Assembly (NCBI GenBank): GCA_024637145.1
Contig: JAGXFQ010000021.1
Location: 1-64,000, forward strand
Source of the DNA: Desulfobulbaceae bacterium
GTDB lineage: Bacteria > Desulfobacterota > Desulfobulbia > Desulfobulbales > SURF-16
Direction: 5' to 3'
DNA: 64,000 nucleotides
The notes under the pieces are model-generated. The model worked only from the letters and a program-made list of their open reading frames with translations, was not told the DNA's origin and made no database searches. A program made the position numbers and the translations under genes. Of the stretch, positions 18,059 to 26,671 are shown in pieces; position 1 is the first letter of the stretch; each line of letters opens with the position of its first letter.

Positions 18059-18982
18059 ATGACACGCCTTCTTTTTGCCGGCAATGTCCTGGTCGGTGAA
18101 GAGTCAGCTTTTCTCTTGCAGAGCCGTGGTTATCAGGTTCAGCAATTCACCACGGCCTATGACGCCATAGGCCTTATTCTGGAAGATCCGCCGGATATAC
18201 TCATTGTCGACAAGGCGCTGCCCGACTGTGCGTCCCTCCTTGAGACGGCCCACGCCTGCCTGCACAAGGCCAATATGCCCATCCTGCTGGCGGCGGAGGC
18301 AAAGGGGCTCAGTACCCTTGATTGGGCTGAATATTCTGTTGATGATATTGTGGTCAAGCCGGTGGATTGTGAAGATCTCCTGGCCCGGATCCGTCTTGCT
18401 CAGGTCCGCATGGACAGGGTCTTTGATAATAATCCCTTGAGTCGCCTGCCCGGCAACACCTCTATTCTGCAGGCCATCCAGAAGACCATTGATGCAAAGG
18501 AAAACTTCGGCGTCTGTTATGTGGATATTGATAATTTCAAAGCATATAATGATCGCTATGGTTTTTCCCATGGTGATGATGTCATACTCATGGTGGCCCG
18601 GATTATTGTTAATGTGGTGACGGAGATGGCCCGCCATAAGAGTTTTGTCGGCCATGTCGGGGGAGATGATTTCTTATTTATTGTGCCTGCAGAGATGGTT
18701 GCTGAAATCTGCAAACGTCTGCTTGGTCATTTTGATGCCGTTCGTAATATGTTCCTTTCCAAGGAGGACATCGAGGCCGGTTTTTATCTTGAAAAAGATC
18801 GTCAAGGCCGGGAAACAACATTCGGCCTGATAACGCTCTCCATTGCCGTTATCCTCACTGGTAATCATAATTTCAGTCATTCGGCTGAAGTCTCCACTGC
18901 CGCCTCTCAGCTGAAGCATTATGTTAAACAGCAGACCGGTTCTAATTATGTAATAGATCGGCGCAACACTCCCCACATGTGA
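18059..18982 (+). CDS. Receiver-like/GGDEF protein, putative diguanylate cyclase with GGDDF motif
   Basis: A 307-aa protein. Residues 1-115 form a receiver-like domain with ILIVDKALPD (D51 would be the phospho-acceptor) but few of the usual N-terminal acidic residues, so it may be degenerate. Residues 130-300 are a GGDEF domain with VCYVDIDNFKAYND, FSHGDD and the active-site loop GGDDF at 201-205, where the third acidic position is Asp instead of Glu. The inhibitory site position reads RHKS, not RxxD, so product inhibition should be absent. Activity is plausible but unproven. An upstream ATG at 18032 is less likely than 18059. Probably in one unit with the HDOD gene. Confidence 0.8.
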   Translation: MTRLLFAGNVLVGEESAFLLQSRGYQVQQFTTAYDAIGLILEDPPDILIVDKALPDCASLLETAHACLHKANMPILLAAEAKGLSTLDWAEYSVDDIVVKPVDCEDLLARIRLAQVRMDRVFDNNPLSRLPGNTSILQAIQKTIDAKENFGVCYVDIDNFKAYNDRYGFSHGDDVILMVARIIVNVVTEMARHKSFVGHVGGDDFLFIVPAEMVAEICKRLLGHFDAVRNMFLSKEDIEAGFYLEKDRQGRETTFGLITLSIAVILTGNHNFSHSAEVSTAASQLKHYVKQQTGSNYVIDRRNTPHM

Positions 18983-19196
18983 TGTGGTCATCTTTTTTCA
19001 TCGCGCATCTCCTGATTCATGCCAAAGGGTGTCCCTCTCGTAACCGCCATTGATCTGTCATGTGGATTTTTTTTAGCGTAAATCCGGCAGTAATAATTTG
19101 ATCTTAACCAAAGGCAGTGCTATGGTATTCCGCAATCGTGTTTGTTAAACATTGTGTTTTGATAGAGGTTGTCTAAAATTTACTGAGGATAAAATT

Positions 19197-19670
19197 ATGG
19201 CTAAATCACTTTTGGAGATGGCCGCTGACATTGTCAAATCACAATGTCAAGGAACCTCCATGTCCACTGAAGATGTTACTGTTGCCCTGAGCAATACCTT
19301 TAACGCCCTCCAGTCTCTGCAGGGCGTTGAGGCGCAGGGAGATATGGGCGAGACTGCTGAAGCAGCCCCGGCAGTGGTTGATGTGAAACCGGAAAAGTCG
19401 ATCTTGAAAAACAAGATCATCTGTCTTGAGTGTGGGGAGTCTTTCAAGATGCTCTCTCCCAAACATCTGCGCTCTCATGGTCTTGATGGCCGTGCCTATC
19501 GCGTGAAGCACGGCCTGCCCCTGCGCCAGCCCTTGTGTGCTAAGGCGCTTTCCGATAAACGGAAAAAGGCGGGCAAGGCCCGCGGTCTTCCCGATAACCT
19601 GCGCAAGGCCATTGAGGAAAGAAAGGTGAAGAGCAAAAAGAGTGTAGGCCGGCCCCGCAAGAAGGCTTGA
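19197..19670 (+). CDS. MucR/Ros-type zinc-finger transcriptional regulator
   Basis: A 157-aa protein. The N-terminal part (MAKSLLEMAADIVKSQ) matches the MucR/Ros oligomerisation region. About residues 80-125 hold the prokaryotic zinc finger CLECG...F...LRSH with KHLRSH (C-x2-C...H-x3-H) and GRAYRVKHGLP. The tail is basic and ends GRPRKKA, an AT-hook-like DNA contact. MucR proteins bind AT-rich DNA and act as global silencers of motility, exopolysaccharide and virulence genes in alphaproteobacteria; in Desulfobacterota targets are unknown. Single gene with its own terminator. Confidence 0.88.
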   Translation: MAKSLLEMAADIVKSQCQGTSMSTEDVTVALSNTFNALQSLQGVEAQGDMGETAEAAPAVVDVKPEKSILKNKIICLECGESFKMLSPKHLRSHGLDGRAYRVKHGLPLRQPLCAKALSDKRKKAGKARGLPDNLRKAIEERKVKSKKSVGRPRKKA

Positions 19671-19692
19671 TCTCTGGTCGTTGCCGTAGTTT

Positions 19693-19737
19693 AAGAGGGG
19701 ACCCGGGCCACAGGCCAGGGTCCCCTCTTTTATTTTT
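19693..19737 (+). terminator. Rho-independent terminator after MucR-like gene
   Basis: Stem AAGAGGGGACCC / GGGTCCCCTCTT with a 13-base loop, then a T-rich run. Confidence 0.9.
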
Positions 19738-19838
19738 GGCGCAGCCTCTTTTGTTCTATGTTAAGAGAGGTGGATACGTGCGCTGTTTGGGCTATCTTAT
19801 GATAAGAAGGGCCGTTTATTTTTTTCAATGAGTCGGAT

Positions 19839-20630
19839 ATGATCGGGATTTTTGATTCGGGTGTCGGGGGCATGACAGTGGCCCGAGCTGTTGAAGAGGT
19901 ATTGCCCGAGAGATCCATCATCTATTTCGGTGATGTGGCCAGGGCCCCGTACGGCTCTAAGAGTCCGGCCACCATCAGCCGTTATGCCCGCCAAAACTGC
20001 GATTTTCTGCTGGCCAAGGGGGCCAGGGTCATTATCGTCGCCTGTAATTCAGCGGCCAGCGTTGCCGGCCACCTCCTGCAACAGGAATATGACGTGCCCA
20101 TTATGGAGGTGATCAGCCCGGCTGTTGCCCAAGCTGTCCGCGCTTCTGTTTCAGGGCGCATCGGCGTCATCGGCACCAGGGCCACCATCAACGCCCGGGT
20201 CTATGAACAGGAGATATGTGCCTTGAAGCCGGCGGCCAAGGTCTTTTCTCAGCCCTGCCCCTTGCTGGTTCCTCTGGTTGAAGAGGGGTGGTTGGCCAAG
20301 AGGGAGACCAAGATGATCATCCGCCGTTATCTGCATCCCTTACGGGCCCGGAGCATCGACACCCTGGTGCTGGGCTGTACCCATTATCCCTTGCTCGCCC
20401 ATCTGATCAAGCCGCGCCTGGGGCCGCATGTCCAGGTCATTGATTCCTCCCTGGCCGTGGCCCATGTGCTGAAGAAATTTCTGGTGGATAACCCCACCCT
20501 GGCCGACAGTCTGGCTAAAGGCGAAGAAAACCGTTATTATGTGTCTGACCTGACAGAGGCGGCGCAGAGCACGGCCCGGCGCATTTTCGGCCGGCCAATA
20601 AACTTAGAACTGGTACAGATTGAGAAATGA
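19839..20630 (+). CDS. murI: Glutamate racemase
   Basis: A 263-aa enzyme making D-glutamate for peptidoglycan. Motifs of the Asp/Glu racemase family are intact: FDSGVGGMTVAR at the N-terminus, ACNSAAS with the first catalytic Cys, and VLGCTHYPLL with the second. Length is normal. The stop overlaps the lolA start, so murI and lolA are coupled, linking cell wall precursor and outer membrane lipoprotein transport. Confidence 0.96.
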   Translation: MIGIFDSGVGGMTVARAVEEVLPERSIIYFGDVARAPYGSKSPATISRYARQNCDFLLAKGARVIIVACNSAASVAGHLLQQEYDVPIMEVISPAVAQAVRASVSGRIGVIGTRATINARVYEQEICALKPAAKVFSQPCPLLVPLVEEGWLAKRETKMIIRRYLHPLRARSIDTLVLGCTHYPLLAHLIKPRLGPHVQVIDSSLAVAHVLKKFLVDNPTLADSLAKGEENRYYVSDLTEAAQSTARRIFGRPINLELVQIEK

Positions 20631-21292
20631 TGTCTTTGCTGAATAACCTGAAAATTTCTTTCTTTCTTTTTTTTCTTTTCGTGTGTAGCCAACCTGCCCA
20701 CGGCTTTGATGCGGAAAATATTGCCCGTCAGGTCCAGGAGAAATATGATGCCATTACCTCCATTGAGGCCCAGTTCCAGCAGCGGACAACCCTGAGTGGC
20801 TTAAGCGGCAGGACCCAGACTGGGAGCGGCGTCATGGTGATTCAAAAACCAGGCCAGCTGCGCTGGGATTATGAAACGCCAAGGCGCCAGATTCTGGTCT
20901 GCGATGGGGAGGACGTTTCTTTTTACCTGGCCAGAGAAAAACAGCTCATCGTCTCCAAGGCCTCCACCTATCTGGACGAAGATCTCACCTACGCCTTTTT
21001 CACCGGCCAAGGGAATCTGCGCACCGATTTTTTGATTGAGGCGGCCCCGGAAGAGCTGGCCGAGCCCGGCAGCTATTGTCTGCGCTTGACCCCCAAAAAG
21101 CCCCATGGTCAAGTGCATCATCTTTTTCTGTGGGTGGCTGCAGAAAGTTTTGCAATGAAGCGCATCCGTCTGGTGGATCATCTGGAGAGTATCACGGATA
21201 TCAGGTTTACCAATATGGTCTTTAACAAGACCTTTGCCGACTCCTTTTTCCTCTTTGTGCCCCCCCCGGGAACAGAGATTATTCTGCAGTAG
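20627..21292 (+). CDS. lolA: Outer-membrane lipoprotein carrier protein LolA
   Basis: A 221-aa periplasmic chaperone that takes lipoproteins from LolCDE to the outer membrane. A signal peptide (hydrophobic run FFLFFLFVCSQPAHG, cleavage near residue 27) leads into the LolA beta-barrel half, with FQQRTTLSG, GVMVIQKPGQLRWDYETP and LTPKKP typical of the family. ATGATG overlaps the murI stop; either ATG is possible. Presence implies a diderm envelope. Confidence 0.92.
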   Translation: MMSLLNNLKISFFLFFLFVCSQPAHGFDAENIARQVQEKYDAITSIEAQFQQRTTLSGLSGRTQTGSGVMVIQKPGQLRWDYETPRRQILVCDGEDVSFYLAREKQLIVSKASTYLDEDLTYAFFTGQGNLRTDFLIEAAPEELAEPGSYCLRLTPKKPHGQVHHLFLWVAAESFAMKRIRLVDHLESITDIRFTNMVFNKTFADSFFLFVPPPGTEIILQ

Positions 21293-21434
21293 TCTCTAAG
21301 GAAAAATAATTCCGCGAAAGAGCCCCCGTCTATAACAAAAAACCCTTCTCTTGTTCACCACCAAGACCACGAAGAAACAGCCAAAGGCTCCCTTGGGGGC
21401 TGCATTTTTCGTGGTTGACCATTTAGGGCAAGCC

Positions 21435-21977
21435 ATGCAGGAAAAACTACCAGGATCTCTTTTTTTTATCGGTGGCTGCCGGAGCGGCAAGAGCCGTCTG
21501 GCCGAAGAGTTTGTGGACCGCCATTTTCTGCACCCCTGCTATGTGGCCACCATGACCATGAGCCAGGACCCTGAGCTCCGGGAACGTCTCGAAATTCACC
21601 AAAAACGGCGGGGCGCTCACTGGCAACTCCTTGAAGAACCCCGCCATCTGGCCAGGCTCTTATTGTCGCCAGCTGAATGTGACGTGATGCTTATTGACTG
21701 TCTCACCATGTGGCTCACCAATCTCCTGCTTGCCGATCTGGATGATCAGGATATCCGGGCAGAGGTGGCCACTCTTTTACAGGCCGTTGCTGCCTCTGCC
21801 GTCCCGGTGGTGATGGTGGCCAATGAAGTGGGGCTGGGCATTGTCCCTGAAACGCCCCTGGGACGACGCTTCCGGGATCTGGCCGGTTGGCTCAATCAGC
21901 AGGTGGCAGAGTGCTGCCAGCGGGTGATCTTTGTGGCCGCCGGTCTGCCCCTTGTTTTAAAGGATGTGAGCCGATGA
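21435..21977 (+). CDS. cobU: Adenosylcobinamide kinase / adenosylcobinamide-phosphate guanylyltransferase
   Basis: A 180-aa enzyme of cobalamin nucleotide-loop assembly. The P-loop is GGCRSGKSR at the N-terminus; further motifs are IHQKRRGAHWQLLEEP (site of the guanylylated His in the family), LIDCLTMWLTNLL and NEVGLGIVPETPLGRRFRDLAG. Length matches CobU/CobP. The frame is open upstream to 21351 through a repeat-like hairpin, but MQEKLPGSLFF fits the family start. The stop overlaps the cobD start (ATGA). Together they indicate corrinoid salvage or synthesis. Confidence 0.92.
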   Translation: MQEKLPGSLFFIGGCRSGKSRLAEEFVDRHFLHPCYVATMTMSQDPELRERLEIHQKRRGAHWQLLEEPRHLARLLLSPAECDVMLIDCLTMWLTNLLLADLDDQDIRAEVATLLQAVAASAVPVVMVANEVGLGIVPETPLGRRFRDLAGWLNQQVAECCQRVIFVAAGLPLVLKDVSR

Positions 21978-23029
21978 CTTTTGTCCACGGCGGTAATATC
22001 ATCGCCACCGCCGGCCAACTGGGTCTCCAGGTCGCTGAACTTATCGACATGAGCAGCAACCTTTCCCCCCTGGGGATGGTGCCGGGTCTGCGTCAGGTGC
22101 TGATCCAGGGTCTCGATCAGATTGGTTATCTGCCGGAGGCCACCAGTGCTGCCCTCTGCACCTTGTTTGCGGCGCACAACAACTGCCGGCCCCAGCAGGT
22201 CATGGCCGGTAACGGTACCACTGATTTTATTTATGACCTGCCCGCCATGGCCCCCTTCACCAGGGCCGTTATCGTCAACCCCACCTATTCCGACTATGGG
22301 CTGGCCTGCGACTATGCCGGCCTCCCCTGGCAGAGTTTCACCCTGCAATTCCCTGATTTCGGTGTTGATCTGGCGGCCCTTGGTGCTACCCTTGAAGGCG
22401 GTGAGCTGCTCTTTCTGTGCAACCCCAACAACCCCACCGGCCATCTGGTGGCGACCTCCGAGCTGCGCACCTTTATCCGGGCGCATCCGCAGACCACCTT
22501 TGTCATTGATGAGTCCTATCTGCCCTTTACCCATGAACCCTCCCTGGTCAGAGAGGAGATGCCGGAAAATCTCTTTGTGCTCTGTTCATCTTCCAAGATT
22601 TATGGTATTCCGGGCCTGCGGTTAGGTTTTCTGGTGAGCAGCGCCGGGAATATGACGGTCCGGCGCCGCCACTGCCGGCCCTGGAGTGTGAATCGCCTGG
22701 CCCAGCTGGCCGGCGAATTCTTGCTGGGCCAGGGGGAGCCTTATGTCCGCCAGGTCCAGGCCTTCATGGCCGGGGAAAGGCCGGCCTTTGTCGAGGCGCT
22801 GCAGGAATTGCCCGGCCTCACGGTGATCCCCGGGGTGACTAATTTTATCCTGTGCCGCTGCACCACCATGGGGGCTGCGCAACTTGCTGCTAAAATGCTG
22901 ACTGAGAAGATAATGATCCGCAACTGTGCCAGTTTTGACGGCCTTGATGACAGCTATTTCCGGGTTTCTCTCCAGAAGGCCGCTGCTAACCGCGTTTTTC
23001 TTGATGCCCTCACTTCTCTCCTGCACTAA
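21974..23029 (+). CDS. cobD: L-threonine-O-3-phosphate decarboxylase-like PLP enzyme
   Basis: A 351-aa fold-type I PLP enzyme of the histidinol-phosphate aminotransferase group. It opens HGGNIIATAGQLG, the CobD-type start, has DMSSNLSPLG, NPNNPTG, FVIDESYLPF and the PLP lysine in SSSKIYGIPGLRLGF. With cobU overlapping upstream, the best call is CobD, which makes aminopropanol phosphate for the cobalamin side chain. A HisC-like aminotransferase is the alternative but is less consistent with context. Start set by overlap with the cobU stop. Confidence 0.85.
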   Translation: MTFVHGGNIIATAGQLGLQVAELIDMSSNLSPLGMVPGLRQVLIQGLDQIGYLPEATSAALCTLFAAHNNCRPQQVMAGNGTTDFIYDLPAMAPFTRAVIVNPTYSDYGLACDYAGLPWQSFTLQFPDFGVDLAALGATLEGGELLFLCNPNNPTGHLVATSELRTFIRAHPQTTFVIDESYLPFTHEPSLVREEMPENLFVLCSSSKIYGIPGLRLGFLVSSAGNMTVRRRHCRPWSVNRLAQLAGEFLLGQGEPYVRQVQAFMAGERPAFVEALQELPGLTVIPGVTNFILCRCTTMGAAQLAAKMLTEKIMIRNCASFDGLDDSYFRVSLQKAAANRVFLDALTSLLH

Positions 23030-23039
23030 TAGTCTCTCT

Positions 23040-23561
23040 ATGCGTATAGCCATCCTTTCTGATACCCATGATCATATCCCCAATCTGCGATCTGCAGTTA
23101 CCTATTGCCAGGCCTACGGCGTGCAGATGATGATCCATTGTGGTGACCTGATTTCACCCTTTATGCTCAAGGAACTTGCCGAGTTTTCCGGTCCTGTCCA
23201 TCTTATTTACGGCAATAATGTCGGGGATCAGCATCTGATCTCCCAGTCCTGCGGGACCAGGTATGCCCATATCACCCATCACGGCACCCTGGGGGCGGTG
23301 GAGGCAGGGGGCATCAGATTCGCCTTTAACCATTACCCGCAGCTGGCCCGGGGCATCGCCCTGCAGGGCCGCTTTGATGTGGTGTGCTGCGGCCACACCC
23401 ATCGCTATGGGGTGGAGAAGATCGGCGATTGCCTGCTTATTAATCCCGGTGATCTCCATGGCGGTAAGAAACAGCCCTGTTTTGTCATTTTTGAAACAGC
23501 AACAAAAAATATTGAAAGGGTCGATATTGGTGAGCCCTTTTTTCCGGATAGTCCGGAGTAA
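23040..23561 (+). CDS. YfcE/MJ0936-type metallophosphoesterase
   Basis: A 173-aa calcineurin-like phosphodiesterase. The metal-binding blocks are clear: ILSDTHDH (D-x-H), HCGDL (GD), YGNNVGD (GN) and CGHTHRYG (GHTH). Such small enzymes hydrolyse phosphodiesters in vitro; the natural substrate is unknown. MRIAILSDTH starts 11 bases after cobD, and the S1 gene follows closely, so it is probably part of that operon. Confidence 0.88.
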   Translation: MRIAILSDTHDHIPNLRSAVTYCQAYGVQMMIHCGDLISPFMLKELAEFSGPVHLIYGNNVGDQHLISQSCGTRYAHITHHGTLGAVEAGGIRFAFNHYPQLARGIALQGRFDVVCCGHTHRYGVEKIGDCLLINPGDLHGGKKQPCFVIFETATKNIERVDIGEPFFPDSPE

Positions 23562-23573
23562 GAAAACGAGGAT

Positions 23574-24809
23574 ATGTCGATGACCGAAGAAAAAGAGGGG
23601 ATGGAAGAATCCATGGAAAGCTTTGCCGATATGTTTGACTCTTCTCTTGTCGAGGGCAGTCAGTTCGAGCCGGGCCAGAAGGTCGAGGGCGAAGTGGTGC
23701 GGGTGGAAAAAGAGTGGGTTTTTCTTGATGTGGGGGGCAAGAGCGAGGGTGCCCTGGCCTGTGCGGAAATCCTTGGTCCTGATGGCCTGCCCACGGTGAA
23801 GGAGGGCGACACCCTCAGCGCTTATTTTCTGGCCGCCAAAGAAGGCCAGATGCTCTTTACCACCAAGATGAGCGGCGCTGCGGCCCTGGCCCATCTTGAG
23901 CAGCTCTACAAGGGTGGTATTCCCATTGAGGGCGAGATCACCAAGGAGATCAAGGGGGGCTTTGATGTCAAAATAGCCGGCACGGTCCGGGCCTTTTGTC
24001 CCTACTCCCAGATCGCCCTGCGCCGGGTCAGTGATGCCGCTCAGTTTGTCGGCCAGACCCTGCCCTTTGTGATTATTGAATATAAGGAGAAGGGCCGCAA
24101 TATCATCCTTTCCCGCCGCGCTCTTTTGGAAGAGGAGCAGAAGGAAAAGAGAGAGGCCTTGCAGGAGAAACTGGCGGTGGGCGACGTGGTCAGCGGCACC
24201 ATCACTTCCCTCCAGAATTTCGGGGCCTTTGTCGATATCGGCGGCATCGAGGGACTTATTCCGGTCTCGGAAATCAGCTGGGGCCGGGTTGCCGACATCC
24301 GGGCCACCCTTGAGGAGGGCCAGCAGGTGGAGGTCTCGGTGCTGAAGCTGGATTGGGAGAGCAACCGCTTTTCCTTCAGTCTCAAGGCCAATCAGGCGGA
24401 TCCCTGGGAGAGCGCCGCCGCCCTCTTTACGGAGGGGCAATGTCTCACCGGCACGGTGGTGCGCCTTGCCGATTTCGGCGCCTTTGTCAGTCTGGCCCCG
24501 GGCATCGACGGTCTGGTCCATATCTCCAATCTGGGCGCCGGCCGCCGGATTAATCATCCCCGCGAGGTGGTGGCCGACGGCCAGGAGCTTGAGGTGCGTA
24601 TTGATCAGATAGATGCGGAAAACAAGAGGATTTCCCTCTCTATTCCGGAGCTGGAACTGAAGAAAGAAGAGATGTTGACCAGGAAACGGGGGAGCAAGGA
24701 GAAAGAGCCTGAGCTGCGGGAAGAGTTCGACCGCTTCAGCAAGGAGAAGAAAGAGGCCAAAAGCGGTATGGGCACCTTCGCTGATCTGCTCAAGGGCAAG
24801 GGCAAGTAA
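23574..24809 (+). CDS. Four-S1-domain RNA-binding protein (ribosomal protein S1-like)
   Basis: A 411-aa protein with four S1 folds at about 25-100, 115-195, 200-275 and 285-360. The third and fourth carry the best motifs (TSLQNFGAFVDIGGIEGLIPVSE and RLADFGAFVSLAPGIDGLVH, the latter two being typical strand 1-3 runs). N-terminal residues are acidic; the tail is highly charged and coiled-coil-like. Shorter than the six-domain S1 of E. coli and probably not the main ribosomal S1. GAGGAT precedes the ATG. It converges on rlmB across a GC hairpin. Confidence 0.85.
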   Translation: MSMTEEKEGMEESMESFADMFDSSLVEGSQFEPGQKVEGEVVRVEKEWVFLDVGGKSEGALACAEILGPDGLPTVKEGDTLSAYFLAAKEGQMLFTTKMSGAAALAHLEQLYKGGIPIEGEITKEIKGGFDVKIAGTVRAFCPYSQIALRRVSDAAQFVGQTLPFVIIEYKEKGRNIILSRRALLEEEQKEKREALQEKLAVGDVVSGTITSLQNFGAFVDIGGIEGLIPVSEISWGRVADIRATLEEGQQVEVSVLKLDWESNRFSFSLKANQADPWESAAALFTEGQCLTGTVVRLADFGAFVSLAPGIDGLVHISNLGAGRRINHPREVVADGQELEVRIDQIDAENKRISLSIPELELKKEEMLTRKRGSKEKEPELREEFDRFSKEKKEAKSGMGTFADLLKGKGK

Positions 24810-24820
24810 TTTTCACTCAA

Positions 24821-24866
24821 GAGGCACCAAGGCCCCAGCGGAAGACCTTTGCCCCTTGGTGGCCTC
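24821..24866. terminator. GC-rich hairpin between convergent genes
   Basis: GAGGCACCAAGG pairs with CCTTGGTGGCCTC (one bulge) around a loop of about 20 bases. There is no T-tract, so it is a weak terminator candidate between the S1 and rlmB genes. Confidence 0.35.
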
Positions 24867-24884
24867 ACGGGCGGTTTGCTGCTT

Positions 24885-25676
24885 TCAGGCGGTCTCCGCC
24901 CGCTGGCGGACCACCTCAAAGAGGCTGATGCCGGCCGCCACCGAAGCATTGAGGGAGTCCAGGGAACCGGGCATGGGGATGGTGACGCTGAAGTCACATT
25001 GCTTGGCCACCAGGGGGCGGAGACCCTTCTCCTCATTGCCGATGACCAGACAGACCGCTCCTGTGAGATCCGTCTGGAACACAGGGGTGCCGCCCTCCTT
25101 CACCGTGCCGTAGAGCCAGATGTTTTCCTTCTGCAGCTTTTGCAGAAAGGTTGCCAGGTTGGTTACCAGGCAGATGGCCAGGTGGGCCAGGGCGCCGGCT
25201 GCGATCTTGGCCGTGGTGCCCCCCAGCGGGGCGCTGCGGTCTTTGGGCAGGATAATGCCGGTGACCCCGGCCGCGGCGGCCGAGCGCAGAATGGCACCCA
25301 TATTATGGGGGTCCTGGATGGAATCCAGGGCCAGCAGAAAGGGCGGTCGGCTCTCCTTTCGGATCAGGGCCAGGAAGGCCTCTTCGCTCAAGGTTTCCGT
25401 GGCCCGGGTCCGTGCCGCCACCCCCTGGTGATTAACGCGGCCGCCGGTTTCGCTGCTGATGTCCAGGGAGGTCTCAAAACGGATCTTGATGCCCTCAGAG
25501 CGACAGAGTTCGATGATCTCCTGGATCTTCTGGTTCGGCCTGCCCTTGCTGATATAGATCTCGTTGATGGTGGCGGGGGCCTGCTCGAGCAAGGCCCAGA
25601 CAGGGTGGATCCCCCAGACCAGATTCTCGTTGGCCTGTAGATGCTTGCCCTTGGGGGCTGAATTTTTCGTGTCCAT
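24885..25676 (-). CDS. rlmB: 23S rRNA (guanosine-2'-O-)-methyltransferase, SpoU/TrmH family
   Basis: A 263-aa SPOUT methyltransferase, most like RlmB which methylates G2251 in the 23S P-loop. The N-terminal substrate-binding domain (LVWGIHPVWALLEQ) precedes the knot domain with ALDSIQDPHNMGAILRSA (motif 1), VIGNEEKGLRP (motif 2) and IPMPGSLDSLNASVA (motif 3). The ATG shares a base with the gmk stop (TAATG), so translation is coupled. An ATG seven codons upstream lies inside gmk and is less likely. Confidence 0.88.
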   Translation of the reverse strand: MDTKNSAPKGKHLQANENLVWGIHPVWALLEQAPATINEIYISKGRPNQKIQEIIELCRSEGIKIRFETSLDISSETGGRVNHQGVAARTRATETLSEEAFLALIRKESRPPFLLALDSIQDPHNMGAILRSAAAAGVTGIILPKDRSAPLGGTTAKIAAGALAHLAICLVTNLATFLQKLQKENIWLYGTVKEGGTPVFQTDLTGAVCLVIGNEEKGLRPLVAKQCDFSVTIPMPGSLDSLNASVAAGISLFEVVRQRAETA

Positions 25677-26290
25677 TATTGCCCCTCCGGCAGGCAAAGA
25701 GGCTCGCCGCTTAAGTGGCGGCGGTTTTTGGCCCGCATGGCAAGGACAATGGCCTCCAGCAGGCGGGCCGCTGTCTCCAGATCATCATTCACCACCACAA
25801 AATCATAGAACCCCGCTTCTGCCATTTCTGCCTTGGCATTTGCCAGGCGCAGGCGGATGGTTTCAGCGCTGTCCGTGCCGCGGCCCCTGAGCCTTCTTTC
25901 CTGTTCCTGCCAGGAGGGCGGCGAGATGAAGATGGAGATGGCATCCGGGGCGGCTTTGCGAACCTGGCGGGCCCCCTGGATATCAATATCAAGAAAGACG
26001 TCCAGGCCCTGGGCCATGCGGGCAGCTACCTCTTCTTGGCTGGTGCCGTAAAAATTGCCGTGCACCTCTGCCCATTCCAGAAAACCACCCTGGTCGCGGC
26101 GGCCAAGAAACGCCTCCCTGCTGACAAAGTGGTATTCCCGGCCGTCTTCCTCGCCCTGCCGCGGGGCCCGGGTGGTGTGGGAGACGGAAAAGGTGAGGCC
26201 CTGCAGTCGGGGCATCACCTTCTGCAGAAGGGTGCTCTTACCGGTGCCGGACGGCGCCGAGATAATGATCAGATTCCCCTTCATCTTCAA
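25676..26290 (-). CDS. gmk: Guanylate kinase
   Basis: A 204-aa enzyme converting GMP to GDP. P-loop SAPSGTGKSTL lies at the N-terminus; SHTTRAPRQGE, DGREYHFV and the C-terminal lid arginines (RGTDSAETIRLRL) are present. Length is usual. It overlaps the RemA-like gene by 4 bases at its start and rlmB by one at its end. In many bacteria gmk follows yicC and a DUF370/RemA gene, exactly as here. Confidence 0.97.
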   Translation of the reverse strand: MKMKGNLIIISAPSGTGKSTLLQKVMPRLQGLTFSVSHTTRAPRQGEEDGREYHFVSREAFLGRRDQGGFLEWAEVHGNFYGTSQEEVAARMAQGLDVFLDIDIQGARQVRKAAPDAISIFISPPSWQEQERRLRGRGTDSAETIRLRLANAKAEMAEAGFYDFVVVNDDLETAARLLEAIVLAMRAKNRRHLSGEPLCLPEGQ

Positions 26291-26544
26291 TCCTTTGTTT
26301 CTTCCACGGGCTGGAAGCGGAGATTAATGGTTTCCGGCTGGATAGCGGACAGGAGGATGTGGTCACTGTCTAAAAAGATGATGGACCTTGTTTTCCGCCC
26401 CTCTGTGACATCAATGAGCTTTTTCTGAAGCTTGGCTTCGTCCTTCAGCTTTTTGATGGGTGATGATTTGGGATTGGCCACCAGAAGGATCCGGTTGGCT
26501 ACCACGGAATTACCAAAGCCGACATTGATCATACGGGAGTTCAT
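26287..26544 (-). CDS. DUF370 / RemA-like regulatory protein
   Basis: An 85-aa protein with MINVGFGNSVVANRILLVA and GRKTRSIIFLDSDHILLSAIQPE, the signature of DUF370. The Bacillus member RemA is a DNA-binding activator of biofilm matrix genes that forms oligomeric rings; in Gram-negatives the role is untested. The family typically sits between yicC and gmk, as here. A GAGG lies about 10 bases before the ATG; MINVGF (26535) is a second possible start. Confidence 0.85.
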   Translation of the reverse strand: MNSRMINVGFGNSVVANRILLVANPKSSPIKKLKDEAKLQKKLIDVTEGRKTRSIIFLDSDHILLSAIQPETINLRFQPVEETKD

Positions 26545-26565
26545 ATATGGTGAACCTCATTTTTT

Positions 26566-26632
26566 ACCACAGAGACACAGAGAGCACAGAGGCCTTTTTA
26601 TGCTTTCTCCGTGCTTTCTGTGTCTCTGTGGT
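26566..26632. repeat. CACAGAG-type hairpin repeat between yicC and RemA-like gene
   Basis: ACCACAGAGACACAGAG pairs with its inverse near 26616-26632 around a roughly 30-base middle. It lies within the yicC-remA-gmk operon and has sister copies at 28582 and 50769. Confidence 0.8.
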
Positions 26633-26671
26633 TAGTCTTTTTTCATTTACGATCACTGACAACAAAAAAAC

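Noticed and set aside
23154-24557. Long minus-strand frame opposite the phosphoesterase and S1 genes (467 codons)
   Set aside because: Antisense shadow spanning two well-supported genes.
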